Assembly: GCF_008868005.1 (NCBI RefSeq)
Contig: NZ_WAAO01000001.1
Location: forward strand, 124,001 to 188,000
DNA: 64,000 nucleotides
Direction of reading: 5' to 3'
From: Microbacterium algeriense
GTDB taxonomy: Bacteria; Actinomycetota; Actinomycetes; Actinomycetales; Microbacteriaceae
The translations under genes and the position numbers were made by a program. Of the stretch, positions 40,012 to 49,846 are shown piece after piece (the first letter of the stretch is position 1; each line of letters begins with the position of its first letter). The notes beneath the pieces are model-generated. The model saw only the letters and a program-made list of their open reading frames with translations, was not told the DNA's origin and did no database searches.

Positions 40012-40314
40012 CTAGGGGCCGACCTCGACGCGCGGATCGAAGGCCACGTAGCCCGAGAAGTCCTTGCCCACGCGATCGAACGCGGAGGGATACGGATGCG
40101 GGTACGACCACGCGTAGTCCTCATGCAGTCCGCTGTCGGTCTGCACGGAGAAGTACTGCGCCTCGCCTTTCCACGGACAGGTGTACGGCGTGGGGCTCTC
40201 GACGAGCGTGTCCGGCGCGATGGACGCGGGCGGGAAGTACCAGTTCCCCTCGATGCGGACGAGGTCGCTCTCGTCGGCCTCGGCGATGACGGTTCCTGCG
40301 AGTACAGCCTTCAT
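40012..40314 (-). CDS. DUF427 domain protein
   Basis: 100-residue single-domain DUF427 protein. Characteristic segments are the N-terminal AEADESDLVRIEGNWYFPPASI, then TPYTCPWKGEAQYFSV and the closing DFSGYVAFDPRVEV. The fold is a small beta-tent; its biochemical role is unknown. The conserved Cys-Pro-Trp-Lys is intact. ATG has GAGGAGG upstream. The 138 bp between it and the oxidoreductase gene hold nothing I can identify. Confidence 0.9.
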   Translation of the reverse strand: MKAVLAGTVIAEADESDLVRIEGNWYFPPASIAPDTLVESPTPYTCPWKGEAQYFSVQTDSGLHEDYAWSYPHPYPSAFDRVGKDFSGYVAFDPRVEVGP

Positions 40315-40452
40315 GGTCCTGCCTCCTCGGATGTGGGTAAGAGCGTATAAGACGGGTGCGACATCGGGGTGCGGGTTGCGCGAGAGGTCGTCAATGTGAG
40401 AAACAATCCCGATCCTGTTCGGCGCCGCCGCGCGAACGGATTGCCTCGATGA

Positions 40453-41886
40453 TCACGCCGAGTCGCGGCCGTAGCCCTCCAGCAGCCGCAGCCAGATCTC
40501 GCTGATGGTCGGGTACGACGGCACCGCGTGCCACAGCCGGGCGATCGGCACCTCGCCGACGATCGCGATGGTCGCGGCCTGGACGAGCTCCGCGACCTCC
40601 GGTCCGACGAACGTGGCGCCGATCACGACGTCGCGGTCGGTGTCGACGACCAGGCGCGCCTGTCCGGCGAAGCCGTCCTCGTACAGGCTCGCGCCCGCGA
40701 CCCAGCCCAGGTCGTAGTCGACCGCCCGCACGGCGGTGCCGGCCCCCCGCGCGGCTGCCTCGGTGAGCCCGACGGATCCGACCTCGGGGATCGAGAACGT
40801 GACCTGCGGGACGGCGGCGTGGTCGGCTGTCGCGACGTGACGGCCCCACGGGGCGTCGTCGACGTCCTCGCCCTTCGCGCGTGCCGCGATGACGTCGCCC
40901 GCGGCCCGGCCCTGGTACTTGCCCTGGTGCGTCAGCAGCACGCGTCCGTTCACGTCGCCCACCGCGTAGAGCCACTCGGAACCGGGGACGCGGAGGGTGT
41001 CATCCGTCTCGATCCAGCGCCCGGGCTCCAGGCCGACGATCTCCAGGCCGATGTCGCCGCTGCGCGGAGAGCGCCCCGTCGCGACCAGCACCTCCGCCGC
41101 GACGATCTCGTCTCCGCCGTCGAGGGTGATCGTCACGCCGCTGTCGTCCCGCCGCACGGATGTCGTGCCCGTCGAGGTGCGCACGTCCACGCCGAGCTCC
41201 TTCAGCCCCGCGGCGACGCGCTCCCCCGCGAAGGGCTCCATCCCGCCGAGCAGACCGCTGCGGGCGATCACCGTGACCGTCGAGCCGAGGGCGGCGTACG
41301 CGGTCGCCATCTCCACGGCCACCACGCCCCCGCCGATCACCGCCAGGCTCTCCGGGAGCTCCTCGGCGCTGGTGGCCTCGCGGCTCGTCCACGGCGCTGC
41401 CTCGCGCAGGCCGTCGATGGGCGGGATGACCGCGTCCGACCCGGTGCTGATCGCCACGGCGTGCCGCGCCCGGAGCACGCGCTCCCCGCCGTCGGTATCC
41501 GTCACGGTCACCTCGCGCTCGCCCGTGAGCCGACCGTGTCCGCGCGCCAGGTCGATGCCGGCCGAGTCGAGCCACTGCACCTGGCCGTCGTCGGACCAGT
41601 TGCTGGTGAAGGAGTCACGACGGTCGAACACCGCTCGCACGTCGAGCTTCCCTGTCACCGCCTGCGATGCTCCGGCGACGTGCTGTGCGGCCCGCAGTGC
41701 CTGCGCGGAGCGGAGCAACGCCTTCGAGGGCATGCACGCCCAGTACGAGCATTCCCCTCCGACGAGCTCGCTCTCCACGATGATCGCCGTGAGTCCGCCC
41801 TGCACGGCGCGGTCGGCCACGTTCTCCCCGACCGGTCCTCCGCCCAGCACGATCAGGTCGTATTCGTCGGTCTTCTCCGCAGTCAT
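40453..41886 (-). CDS. Pyridine nucleotide-disulfide oxidoreductase family protein
   Basis: 477 residues. FAD-binding start YDLIVLGGGPVGENVADRA, the redox-active disulfide GGECSYWACMPSKAL (C-x4-C as in dihydrolipoamide dehydrogenase and mercuric reductase, but with Ser-Tyr-Trp-Ala between), an NAD(P) Rossmann motif AVIGGGVVAVEMATAYAALGSTV, GDVNG, and the C-terminal dimer domain whose usual catalytic His-Pro is changed to LWHAVPSYPTISE. The start ATG at 41886 has GGAGAGG upstream; an in-frame GTG three codons earlier is possible. The physiological disulfide substrate is unknown; mycothiol metabolism is a candidate. Confidence 0.87.
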   Translation of the reverse strand: MTAEKTDEYDLIVLGGGPVGENVADRAVQGGLTAIIVESELVGGECSYWACMPSKALLRSAQALRAAQHVAGASQAVTGKLDVRAVFDRRDSFTSNWSDDGQVQWLDSAGIDLARGHGRLTGEREVTVTDTDGGERVLRARHAVAISTGSDAVIPPIDGLREAAPWTSREATSAEELPESLAVIGGGVVAVEMATAYAALGSTVTVIARSGLLGGMEPFAGERVAAGLKELGVDVRTSTGTTSVRRDDSGVTITLDGGDEIVAAEVLVATGRSPRSGDIGLEIVGLEPGRWIETDDTLRVPGSEWLYAVGDVNGRVLLTHQGKYQGRAAGDVIAARAKGEDVDDAPWGRHVATADHAAVPQVTFSIPEVGSVGLTEAAARGAGTAVRAVDYDLGWVAGASLYEDGFAGQARLVVDTDRDVVIGATFVGPEVAELVQAATIAIVGEVPIARLWHAVPSYPTISEIWLRLLEGYGRDSA

Positions 41887-42000
41887 CCGTCGCACCTCTC
41901 CGTCGGCCGGTTCCGTCAGCCGGTTCCGTGGCCAGTCTCGCTCATCAGCAACACCGAGTCACGGCCCACTTGTTCCCCGGACACCGAATCCCGTTCCGGC

Positions 42001-42082
42001 GCACGCCTGTCGGGCGGTTGTACGGATGTCGGGCCGGAGGGCATGATCCGGTCCGACATCCGTAAATCGGTCCGACAAGTGC
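42001..42082. repeat. 82-bp palindromic element
   Basis: TACGGATGTCGG (42021-42032) pairs perfectly with 42053-42064. The flanking halves (GCAC..CTGTCGGGCGG left, CGGTCCGACAAGTGC right) extend the stem with mismatches to 82 bp. It shares CTGTCGGxCGG, ACGGATGxCGG and CCGACATCCGT with the array at 33463-33765. Lies in the gap between bioY and the oxidoreductase gene, both on the minus strand. Confidence 0.85.
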
Positions 42083-42108
42083 CCGCACGGAGGGGCGACG
42101 GGACGGGG

Positions 42109-42690
42109 TCAGGCGGGGACGGGGGTCGTCGGGATGCGGCGGTCGGGGAACGCGCGCGGGTAGGCGCGGCGGAGGGCGACGGCGACCAGGGTGGCCGCGG
42201 TGACCTTGATGAGGTCTCCGGGCAGGAAGGCGAGGCTCGACAGCGCGGTGAGGTCGATCGGCACGCCCGTCACGAGTGCCTGCACCGGGATGCCGAAGGC
42301 GTAGACGACCGCCACCCCGCCGACGAGCGCCGCGAGGGCCGTCCGCCACCAGGTGAAGCGGCCCGTGCGCATGAGGAGTCCGATGACGACGACCCCGACG
42401 ATCCACCCGATCATGTACCCCACGGTCGGTCCCACGAAGACGCCGAGGCCGCCGCGACCGCCGGCGAGCACCGGAAGCCCCAGCGCCGCCAGGGCCAGCA
42501 CGAGCGCGATCGACAGCGGCGCGATCCGCGGACCGAGGATCAGACCCGCCAGCATCACGCCGAGCGTCTGACCGGTGATCGGCACTCCCCCGGGGAGCGG
42601 GACGACGACGGTCCCGAGCACGATGATGAGGGCGGCGAACACGGCCACCCGGCCGAGTGTCGCAGAGGTGTCTCGGGGCGCAGCGGTCAT
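42109..42690 (-). CDS. bioY: Biotin transporter S component BioY
   Basis: 193 residues, six spans. Conserved BioY segments are VPLPGGVPITGQTLGVMLAGLILGPR, the GLPVLAGGRGGLGVFVGPTVGYMIGW motif and SLAFLPGDLIKVTAATLVAVAL near the C-terminus. It binds biotin and works either alone or with the shared ECF module (EcfAA'T), which is not encoded here. Two BioQ-type operator motifs directly upstream indicate repression when biotin is sufficient. Confidence 0.94.
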   Translation of the reverse strand: MTAAPRDTSATLGRVAVFAALIIVLGTVVVPLPGGVPITGQTLGVMLAGLILGPRIAPLSIALVLALAALGLPVLAGGRGGLGVFVGPTVGYMIGWIVGVVVIGLLMRTGRFTWWRTALAALVGGVAVVYAFGIPVQALVTGVPIDLTALSSLAFLPGDLIKVTAATLVAVALRRAYPRAFPDRRIPTTPVPA

Positions 42691-42702
42691 GAGGATCCTT
42701 CC

Positions 42703-42730
42703 TGAACGATGTTCACCTGAACACCGTTCA
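42703..42730 (-). promoter_or_regulatory. Double BioQ-like operator before bioY
   Basis: Two 13-bp sites of form TGAAC-N3-GTTCA: TGAACGATGTTCA (42703-42715) and TGAACACCGTTCA (42718-42730), 2 nt apart, starting 13 bp before the bioY ATG. TGAAC-N3-GTTxx is the reported binding pattern of actinobacterial BioQ (TetR-type biotin repressor). No bioQ gene is in the window. Confidence 0.78.
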
Positions 42731-42768
42731 TCAGCGTAGGGACCGGTTGCCGACCGCGCAAATCCCGC

Positions 42769-44142
42769 TCAGCGGCCCGCGCCCACGCCGACCCTCGGGG
42801 CGAGGACCGCCGCGGCGAGCGCGAGCACCGCCGCGAGGACGAACACACCGAGGAACGGGTCGGCTGCCGCCAGGGCGGTGAACAGCACTCCGGTGACGGC
42901 GAGAGCCATCGCGCTGCCGAAGGAGTCGGCGACGGTCATGGCCGCGCTGTTGAAGCCCTGGGTCTCCGGCGTCGAGAGCGCCAGCGTGAGCGCACTGCTG
43001 CGCGGGCTCATCAGCCCCATGCCGGCTCCCGCCACGACCCACGCGGCCGCCGCCGTCCACGCCTCCCAGCCGAAGCCCGCGGTCGCGACCGTCAGCGCGA
43101 TGCCGGCCAGCACGAGGATCGTGCCCCAGCGCACGGCCGCCACGCTCGACAGGCGCGCGCCCATCCGCCCCTGCACCGTCGCCGCGATGGACCAGGCGAG
43201 GGCGCCGCCGGTGAGGGACAGCCCGGCGAGGGTGGGCGAGAGGTCGTAGCGATCCGTCAGCAGATACGGCAGGTACACCTGCGCGCCGAAGAACGCGGCA
43301 GCACCGAGCCCGCGGACGAGGATGACCGCAGGCAGCCCTCGCCGGGCGCGAAGCGTGCCTCGGGGGACGAGCGGTCGCACCGCGATGAGCGCGACGACCA
43401 CGGCGACGACGGCCAGCCAGGGGCCGACTCCGGGGATGTCGCCGACCAGGTTCAGCGCGAGCACGGCGACAGCGGCGAGGACCGACCACCCGAGTCGACC
43501 GAGCGACCAGGGCGTCGTCGCATCCCCTCCGCCCGCCAATCCGCGGAGGGCCGGGATGACCATCAGCAGCGCCAGCAGCACCAGGACCACCACGCCGAGG
43601 AACACCCAGTGCCAACTCCACAGCTCCGTCACCGCTCCGGCGACCGTCGGCCCGATCAGCGAGGGGATGACCCACGCCGCAGCGAAGCCCGCGAAGATCG
43701 CCGGATGCAGTTCCTGCGGGTAGACGCGGGCGACGACAACGTAGAGTGCGACCATCAACCCACCGCTGCCGAGGCCCTGCGCGAACCGTCCGGCGACGAG
43801 GATCTCCATGCTCGGAGCGAGACCTGCGATCAGCAACCCGACGACGAAGATGCCGACCGCCGTGTACAGCGGAGCGACCGGACCGCGACGATCGGCCCAG
43901 TTCCCCGTGACGACCATGCCGATGACCCCGGTCGCGAGCGGTCCGGCGAACGCGAGCGCGTACAGCCGCTCGCCCCCGAGGTCGGCGCTCACGGTCGGCA
44001 TCACCGTGGTCACCGCGAGGGACTCGAACGCGCCGAGGAACACGAGCGCGCACGCGCCGATGGTGATCCAGACGTACTCGCTGCTGAGGATGCGCGGTGC
44101 GGCCGCGCCCGGCATCGATCCCTGCTCGGTCTCCGTGGTCAT
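42769..44142 (-). CDS. MFS transporter (multidrug-type)
   Basis: 457 residues with 12-14 predicted spans. The N-terminal motif YVWITIGACALVFLGAFESLAVTTVMPTVSADLGG is typical of the DHA2/EmrB-like branch; motif A appears as GNWADRRGPVAPLY and motif C-like GRFAQGLGSGG follows. Likely a proton-driven drug exporter. The promoter carries a SoxR/MerR-type box 15 bp upstream, so induction by redox-cycling compounds or cationic drugs is plausible. A long open frame on the other strand is a shadow. Confidence 0.88.
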   Translation of the reverse strand: MTTETEQGSMPGAAAPRILSSEYVWITIGACALVFLGAFESLAVTTVMPTVSADLGGERLYALAFAGPLATGVIGMVVTGNWADRRGPVAPLYTAVGIFVVGLLIAGLAPSMEILVAGRFAQGLGSGGLMVALYVVVARVYPQELHPAIFAGFAAAWVIPSLIGPTVAGAVTELWSWHWVFLGVVVLVLLALLMVIPALRGLAGGGDATTPWSLGRLGWSVLAAVAVLALNLVGDIPGVGPWLAVVAVVVALIAVRPLVPRGTLRARRGLPAVILVRGLGAAAFFGAQVYLPYLLTDRYDLSPTLAGLSLTGGALAWSIAATVQGRMGARLSSVAAVRWGTILVLAGIALTVATAGFGWEAWTAAAAWVVAGAGMGLMSPRSSALTLALSTPETQGFNSAAMTVADSFGSAMALAVTGVLFTALAAADPFLGVFVLAAVLALAAAVLAPRVGVGAGR

Positions 44143-44157
44143 GGAGACGACGCTAGA

Positions 44158-44177
44158 ACCTCAAGCGAGGTTGAGGT
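44158..44177 (-). promoter_or_regulatory. SoxR/MerR-type box in the MFS promoter
   Basis: ACCTCAA (44158-44164), 6 nt, TTGAGGT (44171-44177). On the minus strand TTGACC precedes it and a TCTAGC-like -10 follows, leaving an overlong spacer filled by the dyad, the classic MerR-family activated promoter layout. The core CCTCAA-N6-TTGAGG matches the SoxR box pattern. Confidence 0.68.
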
Positions 44178-44187
44178 CAAGCGCGGT

Positions 44188-45318
44188 TCAGCGCACCGGC
44201 AGGAAGTGGGTCGGCGTCGGGACCTGCGCCTCGTGCCGGATGCCGAGAGGGGCGCCGGTCCGCTCGTCGAGGTCGAGCAGCGTGATGGTGTCCGAGCGCT
44301 GGCCCGCGACCAGCATCTTGCCCTCGTGGACGAGGTGGTGACGCGGCCAGTCGACGCCCGAGTCGGCGAGTGCCACGGATTCCAGGGACTCGCCTCCCCC
44401 GCGCACGCGCAGCGCCGCGATCGTGTTGCTCCCGCGCAGGGCCGTGTAGAGGAACTGCCCGTCACGCGAGCGGGCGAGCTCGGCCGGGAAGTCGGTGCCG
44501 ACCTGGGCGATCGGGCTCGACAGGGTCGACGCCACGACGCTCCAGGTGCCGTCGGCCGCCGCCGCGAGCGTGAAGACCTCGCACGAGTATTCGGTGACCA
44601 CGTGGAGGTGTCCGCTGGGATGCATGACCATATGCCGCGGACCGGTGCCGAGCGGAAGCACGACCTCGTGATCGAGCGTCAAGCCCGCGGACCCCTGGGT
44701 TGCTGAGCCTGTCGAAGCACGCCAGATGCGGACCAGGTCGAACCCGAGGTCGGTCGTGGCGATGCGTCCGTCCGTGAGGAACACCGCGGCATGGGCGTGC
44801 GAGGTGCGATCCCCGCCGACCGCATACGGGTCCACTGCCGCCACCCCGTCACCGGGGGGCGTCGCGGGCGGAGCGTCCGGATCCAGGTCGTCGCCGAAGA
44901 GAGCAGCGCGCAGTGCCGCAGCGGCATCCGGTCTCGGCGGCAGGATGCGTCCTTCCCCGTCGAGCGCGAACCGCACGACGCGGCCGTCGCCGTAGCAGCT
45001 CGCCACCAGGGAAGAGCCGTTCGGGGCGACCGCGACATGGCACACACCGTCTCCGACCGGAACAGGCGCGCCCAGGGGTGCGAGCACCGACTCCCCCGTC
45101 CGGGCGAAGGCCTGCACGGCGGCATCCCCCTCCAGCGCGGCGTAGACGACGTCGAGGGAGGGATGCCGGGCCAGCCACGAGGGCGACGGCGCCTGCACCA
45201 CCGCACCCCGATAGGCGAGCGTCGTCGCCTCACGACCTTCGTCGCCCGCGAGCAGTCCGATCCCGTCGGCCGCACCGTCCATGCCGGGGCCGTAGTCGCC
45301 GAGCCAGAATCGCGTCAT
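44188..45318 (-). CDS. Lactonase-like beta-propeller protein
   Basis: 376 residues resembling the 7-bladed 6-phosphogluconolactonase/YbhE propellers. Repeated blade-like segments are VCHVAVAPNGSSLVASCYGDG, GTGPRHMVMHPSGHLHVVTEYSCEV, ELARSRDGQFLYTALRGSNTIAAL and WPRHHLVHEGKMLVAGQRSDTI. The GPRHM..HP and E in VTEYS match the family's active-site region. Start MTRFWLGDYGPGM at 45318. Blade-linker sequence WRASTGSATQGSAG arises from a dispersed repeat. Could hydrolyse a sugar lactone; specificity not assignable. Confidence 0.83.
   Translation of the reverse strand: MTRFWLGDYGPGMDGAADGIGLLAGDEGREATTLAYRGAVVQAPSPSWLARHPSLDVVYAALEGDAAVQAFARTGESVLAPLGAPVPVGDGVCHVAVAPNGSSLVASCYGDGRVVRFALDGEGRILPPRPDAAAALRAALFGDDLDPDAPPATPPGDGVAAVDPYAVGGDRTSHAHAAVFLTDGRIATTDLGFDLVRIWRASTGSATQGSAGLTLDHEVVLPLGTGPRHMVMHPSGHLHVVTEYSCEVFTLAAAADGTWSVVASTLSSPIAQVGTDFPAELARSRDGQFLYTALRGSNTIAALRVRGGGESLESVALADSGVDWPRHHLVHEGKMLVAGQRSDTITLLDLDERTGAPLGIRHEAQVPTPTHFLPVR
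44697..44718. repeat. Dispersed repeat copy in the lactonase-like gene
   Basis: TTGCTGAGCCTGTCGAAGC variant read on the minus strand as STGSATQ, between two propeller blades. Confidence 0.85.
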
Positions 45319-45329
45319 GGAGCGCCCGG

Positions 45330-46616
45330 TCAGTCGAGCAGGTCGTGCCGGACGATGACCTGGTCGCGCTCGGGGCCGACGCCGATCACCGAGATGCGCG
45401 TGTTGCTCATCCGCTCCAGTGCCAGCACGTAGTCCTGTGCGGTCTGCGGCAGGTCCTCGAAGGTGCGCGCGGTCGAGATGTCCTCGCTCCAGCCGGGGAA
45501 GTACTCCAGGATCGGCTTCGCGTGGTGGAAGTCGGTCTGGTTCACCGGCACCTCGTCGAAGCGCTCGCCGTCCACGTCGTACGCCACGCACACCGGGATC
45601 TGCTCGAGACCGGTGAGGATGTCGAGCTTGGTGAGCACGAGGTCGGTGATCCCGTTGATGCGGGTGGCGTACCGGGTGATGGGGGCGTCGTACCAGCCGA
45701 CCCGGCGCGGACGCCCGGTGGTGGTGCCGAACTCGAAGCCCTGCTTGCGCAGCCACTCGCCCTGCTCGTCGAACAGCTCGGTCGGGAAGGGGCCGGACCC
45801 GACGCGCGTCGTGTACGCCTTGACGATGCCGACGATGCGATCGAGCGCACCGGGACCGACACCGGAGCCCGTGGCTGCGCCGCCGGCCGTGGCGGACGAG
45901 GACGTGACGAAAGGGTACGTGCCGTGGTCGATGTCGAGCATGGTCGCCTGGCCGCCCTCGAACACGACGACCTCGTCGCGATCCAGCGCTTCGGCGATCA
46001 GGTAGCCGGTGTCGGCGACCATCGGACGCAGCCGGTCGGCGTACGACAGCAGGTCCTCCACGATCTCGTCGCAGGTGACGGCACGGCGGTTGAAGACCTT
46101 CACGAGGAGGTGGTTCTTCTGGTCGAGGGCGCCCTCGACCTTCTGGCGCAGGATGTTCTCGTCGAACAGGTCCTGCACGCGGATGCCGACGCGGTTGATC
46201 TTGTCGGCGTAGGCCGGGCCGATGCCGCGGCCCGTGGTGCCGATGTTGCGCTTGCCGAGGAACCGCTCCGTCACCTTGTCGAGCGTGCGGTGATACTGCG
46301 TGATGATGTGCGCGTTGGCGCTGACCTTGAGCCGCGAGACGTCGATGCCGCGGGCGGACAGGGCCTCCAGCTCGGAGAAGAGCACTTCGAGGTCGATGAC
46401 GACGCCGTTGCCGATGACGGGCGTCACCCCGGGCGAGAGGATGCCGGAGGGCAGCAGGTGCAGCGCGTACTTCTCGTCGCCCACGACGACGGTGTGCCCG
46501 GCGTTGTTGCCGCCGTTGAACTTCACCACCCAGTCGGTGCGCTCACCGAGAAGATCGGTGGCCTTGCCCTTTCCTTCGTCGCCCCACTGCACGCCGACGA
46601 TAACGATTCCTGGCAT
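45330..46616 (-). CDS. purA: Adenylosuccinate synthase
   Basis: 428 residues, the usual length. GTP-binding loop QWGDEGKGK near residue 10 with the catalytic Asp and Lys, NAGHTVV with the catalytic His near 41, the IMP-binding [13 protein letters not shown], and the C-terminal [12 protein letters not shown] and EYFPGW motifs. Joins IMP and aspartate with GTP in AMP synthesis. ATG is preceded by AGGGGG. The lactonase-like gene follows 11 nt on and is probably co-transcribed. Confidence 0.97.
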   Translation of the reverse strand: MPGIVIVGVQWGDEGKGKATDLLGERTDWVVKFNGGNNAGHTVVVGDEKYALHLLPSGILSPGVTPVIGNGVVIDLEVLFSELEALSARGIDVSRLKVSANAHIITQYHRTLDKVTERFLGKRNIGTTGRGIGPAYADKINRVGIRVQDLFDENILRQKVEGALDQKNHLLVKVFNRRAVTCDEIVEDLLSYADRLRPMVADTGYLIAEALDRDEVVVFEGGQATMLDIDHGTYPFVTSSSATAGGAATGSGVGPGALDRIVGIVKAYTTRVGSGPFPTELFDEQGEWLRKQGFEFGTTTGRPRRVGWYDAPITRYATRINGITDLVLTKLDILTGLEQIPVCVAYDVDGERFDEVPVNQTDFHHAKPILEYFPGWSEDISTARTFEDLPQTAQDYVLALERMSNTRISVIGVGPERDQVIVRHDLLD

Positions 46617-46739
46617 GGGTAACCCCCTGGCTTTCGCCGGGTTTGCACCGGCCGATGAGCTGGCCCTCTGCGGGCGATCCCATCCTATCGGGCGCCCTCC
46701 GACACCCCAGGGCCCGCACTCCGTGGCCCCCCGGGGTGC

Positions 46740-46800
46740 GCTCCCGTCGCGAGAACCGTCGGTCTGGGCGGGGGAAGGCGACAGAAAGTGCGACGGGAGC
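46740..46800. repeat. Palindromic element related to 4106-4166
   Basis: Right arm GAAAGTGCGACGGGAGC (46784-46800) is identical to the right arm at 4150-4166. The left arm keeps only GCTCCCGTCGC (46740-46750). Same total length of 61 bp. It lies in the 220-bp divergent gap between purA and the Pr6Pr gene, which holds no other feature besides a -10-like TACAGT at 46815. Confidence 0.85.
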
Positions 46801-46836
46801 GGGGTGGGGATCGCTACAGTGTGCGGCGGAGGCGAA

Positions 46837-47529
46837 ATGAAGACCTGGTGGCCCTACGTACGACTCGCGGCATCCGCGCTCGCGGTCGCGGCGATCGTCG
46901 CCCAACTGGTGCGGACGCTCGAGATCGCAGCCGCCGCGGACACGGCGTGGGGTGCGCATCTGCCGACCGTCTTCGTGAACTTCTTCAGCTTCTTCACGAT
47001 CCTGTCGAACGTGCTCGCCGCGGTGGCGCTGGCGACCGGCGGGATCTGGGCGCTCACGCACCGGGACGCACGGCCGGAACCCCGGTGGCTGGCTGTCCTG
47101 CTGATGTGCGCGAGCACCTACATGATCGTCACCGGCATCGTGTACAACACCCTGCTGCGGGGCATCGAGCTGCCTCAGGGTGCCACGGTGGCCTGGTCGA
47201 ACGAGGTGCTGCACGTGGTGATCCCGCTCCTTCTGCTCGCCGACCTGCTCTTCGCGCCGCGCCGCCGCGCGCTCGGGTGGGGTGCGATCGGGATCGCCGC
47301 GATCTTCCCGATCGGCTGGGTCGTGTACACGCTCATCCGGGCGAACCTCGTGATCGCCCCCGCCACCGGCAGGGCGGGGTGGTATCCGTACCCGTTCCTC
47401 GACCCGCGCCTGAACGGCGGCTACGGCGGCGTCGCCCTCTGGGTGCTGCTGATCGCCGCGATCATCATCGCGACCGCGGCCTTCGCGGTCTGGGTGGGCC
47501 GCCGCCGGGGCGACCGCTCCGCCTCCTGA
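46837..47529 (+). CDS. Pr6Pr family membrane protein
   Basis: 230 residues with six to seven hydrophobic spans, matching the Pr6Pr (FAR-17a/AIG1-like) family. Diagnostic pieces are [24 protein letters not shown] and [19 protein letters not shown], with the conserved [18 protein letters not shown] near the end. Function in bacteria unknown. ATG preceded by GGCGGAGG; an in-frame start from 46300 would be antisense to purA and is rejected. Confidence 0.88.
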   Translation: MKTWWPYVRLAASALAVAAIVAQLVRTLEIAAAADTAWGAHLPTVFVNFFSFFTILSNVLAAVALATGGIWALTHRDARPEPRWLAVLLMCASTYMIVTGIVYNTLLRGIELPQGATVAWSNEVLHVVIPLLLLADLLFAPRRRALGWGAIGIAAIFPIGWVVYTLIRANLVIAPATGRAGWYPYPFLDPRLNGGYGGVALWVLLIAAIIIATAAFAVWVGRRRGDRSAS

Positions 47530-47612
47530 CGCTCGACGCCTGGCGGAAAACCGTCGGCGGCTGTCGCTCCGGCCCGTCGCCCCGTGTCGGAGGCCCCTGC
47601 CAGGATCGAAGC

Positions 47613-48548
47613 ATGCCGCAGACCACCGGGGGCACCGGCCCCTCCGCCGAGACGAAGCCCCGCGCTCAGGGGCCGCTCGTCCTCGTCGCCGCGCTCGTCA
47701 CCGTCGTGCTGTGGGCCTCGGCGTTCATCGGCATCCGCGGCGCCGGACCGCACTTCGACCCCGGCGCGCTCGCCCTGCTGCGGATGGCGGTGGGCGCGGT
47801 CGTGCTCACCCTCATCGCCCTGCGCCACGGCATCCGCCTGCCCGCGCGGCGCCACTGGCTCCTCGTGGTGGTGTGGGGCGTGGGGTGGTTCTGCGTCTAC
47901 AACCTCGCCCTGAACAGCGCGGAGCGCACGCTCGATGCCGGCACCGCGGCGATGGTGGTGAATCTCGCTCCGCTGATGGTGGTCGTCTTCAGCGGGCTGT
48001 TCCTGCGCGAGGGCTTTCCCCGCCCGCTGATCATCGGCGCGCCGATCGCGTTCCTCGGAGTCGTGCTGATCGGCATGAACTCCTCGACCAGCGCGGGCCC
48101 CGACATCACCGGCCTGCTGCTCGCGCTCCTGGCCGCCGTCATGTACGCGGGCTGCACACTGCTGCAGAAGCACCTGCTCACCGCCGGCGCCGACCCGACC
48201 ACGCTGACCTGGCTCGGCGCGGTCGTCGGCGCGATCGCCCTGCTCCCCTGGATCGGCGCTCTCATCGGCGACCTGCAGTCGGCGCCGCTGGATGCGACCC
48301 TGTGGGTCGTCTACCTCGGGGTCTTCCCCACGGCGATCGCTTTCACGACCTGGGCCTACGTCCTGCAGCGCAGCACGGCGGGGCAGACGTCGGCGACCAC
48401 CTACGTCGTCCCCGCCCTGGCGATCCTGATGTCCTGGGCGATCCTGGGCGAAGTGCCGACGCCGCTGATGTTCGTCGGCGGCGCCCTGTGCCTGCTCGGC
48501 GTGCTGATCACGAGGATGCGCTGGCAGCGCGCGCGAGATCGGTCGTAG
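47613..48548 (+). CDS. EamA/DMT family transporter
   Basis: 311 residues, ten predicted spans in two EamA repeats. The first repeat includes VTVVLWASAFIGIRGAGPHF and ALNSAERTLDAGTAAMVVNLAPLMVVVFSGLFL; the second includes YLGVFPTAIAFTTWAYVLQRSTAGQTSATTYVVPALAILMSWAILGE. Drug/metabolite exporters of this class move amino acids or small metabolites outward; the substrate is unknown. ATG at 47613 has a weak upstream ribosome site. Confidence 0.9.
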   Translation: MPQTTGGTGPSAETKPRAQGPLVLVAALVTVVLWASAFIGIRGAGPHFDPGALALLRMAVGAVVLTLIALRHGIRLPARRHWLLVVVWGVGWFCVYNLALNSAERTLDAGTAAMVVNLAPLMVVVFSGLFLREGFPRPLIIGAPIAFLGVVLIGMNSSTSAGPDITGLLLALLAAVMYAGCTLLQKHLLTAGADPTTLTWLGAVVGAIALLPWIGALIGDLQSAPLDATLWVVYLGVFPTAIAFTTWAYVLQRSTAGQTSATTYVVPALAILMSWAILGEVPTPLMFVGGALCLLGVLITRMRWQRARDRS

Positions 48549-48621
48549 GAGCCGTCCATCCGCGCGGCGGCGGAGCGGTTGCGATTACGCTGGTCCGCGG
48601 AGGGACGGGCGCGACTGCGGT

Positions 48622-48640
48622 CCCTCGTGCGACACGAGGG
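48622..48640 (+). promoter_or_regulatory. Hairpin overlapping the ribosome-binding region of the MoxR operon
   Basis: CCCTCGTG (48622-48629), loop CGA, CACGAGGG (48633-48640). The right arm contains the purine-rich GAGGGAG used as Shine-Dalgarno 12 nt before the ATG at 48655. A -10-like TACGCT is at about 48597. The stem could limit translation of the operon's first gene. Confidence 0.45.
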
Positions 48641-48654
48641 AGACCTGAAGAGCG

Positions 48655-49806
<1,152 letters not shown>

Positions 49807-49815
49807 CCTTCGACA

Positions 49816-49838
49816 CCCTTCGACACGCTCAGGGACCC
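49816..49838 (+). repeat. Dispersed repeat copy between moxR-like and DUF58 genes
   Basis: TTCGACACGCTCAGGGACC variant occupying most of the 40-nt gap between the two genes. One of the few intergenic copies in the window. Confidence 0.85.
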
Positions 49839-49846
49839 TCAGCCAG

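Noticed and set aside
45319..45756. Longer start for the lactonase-like protein
   Set aside because: The extension is antisense-frame sequence of the purA 3' end; the propeller begins at ATG 45318.
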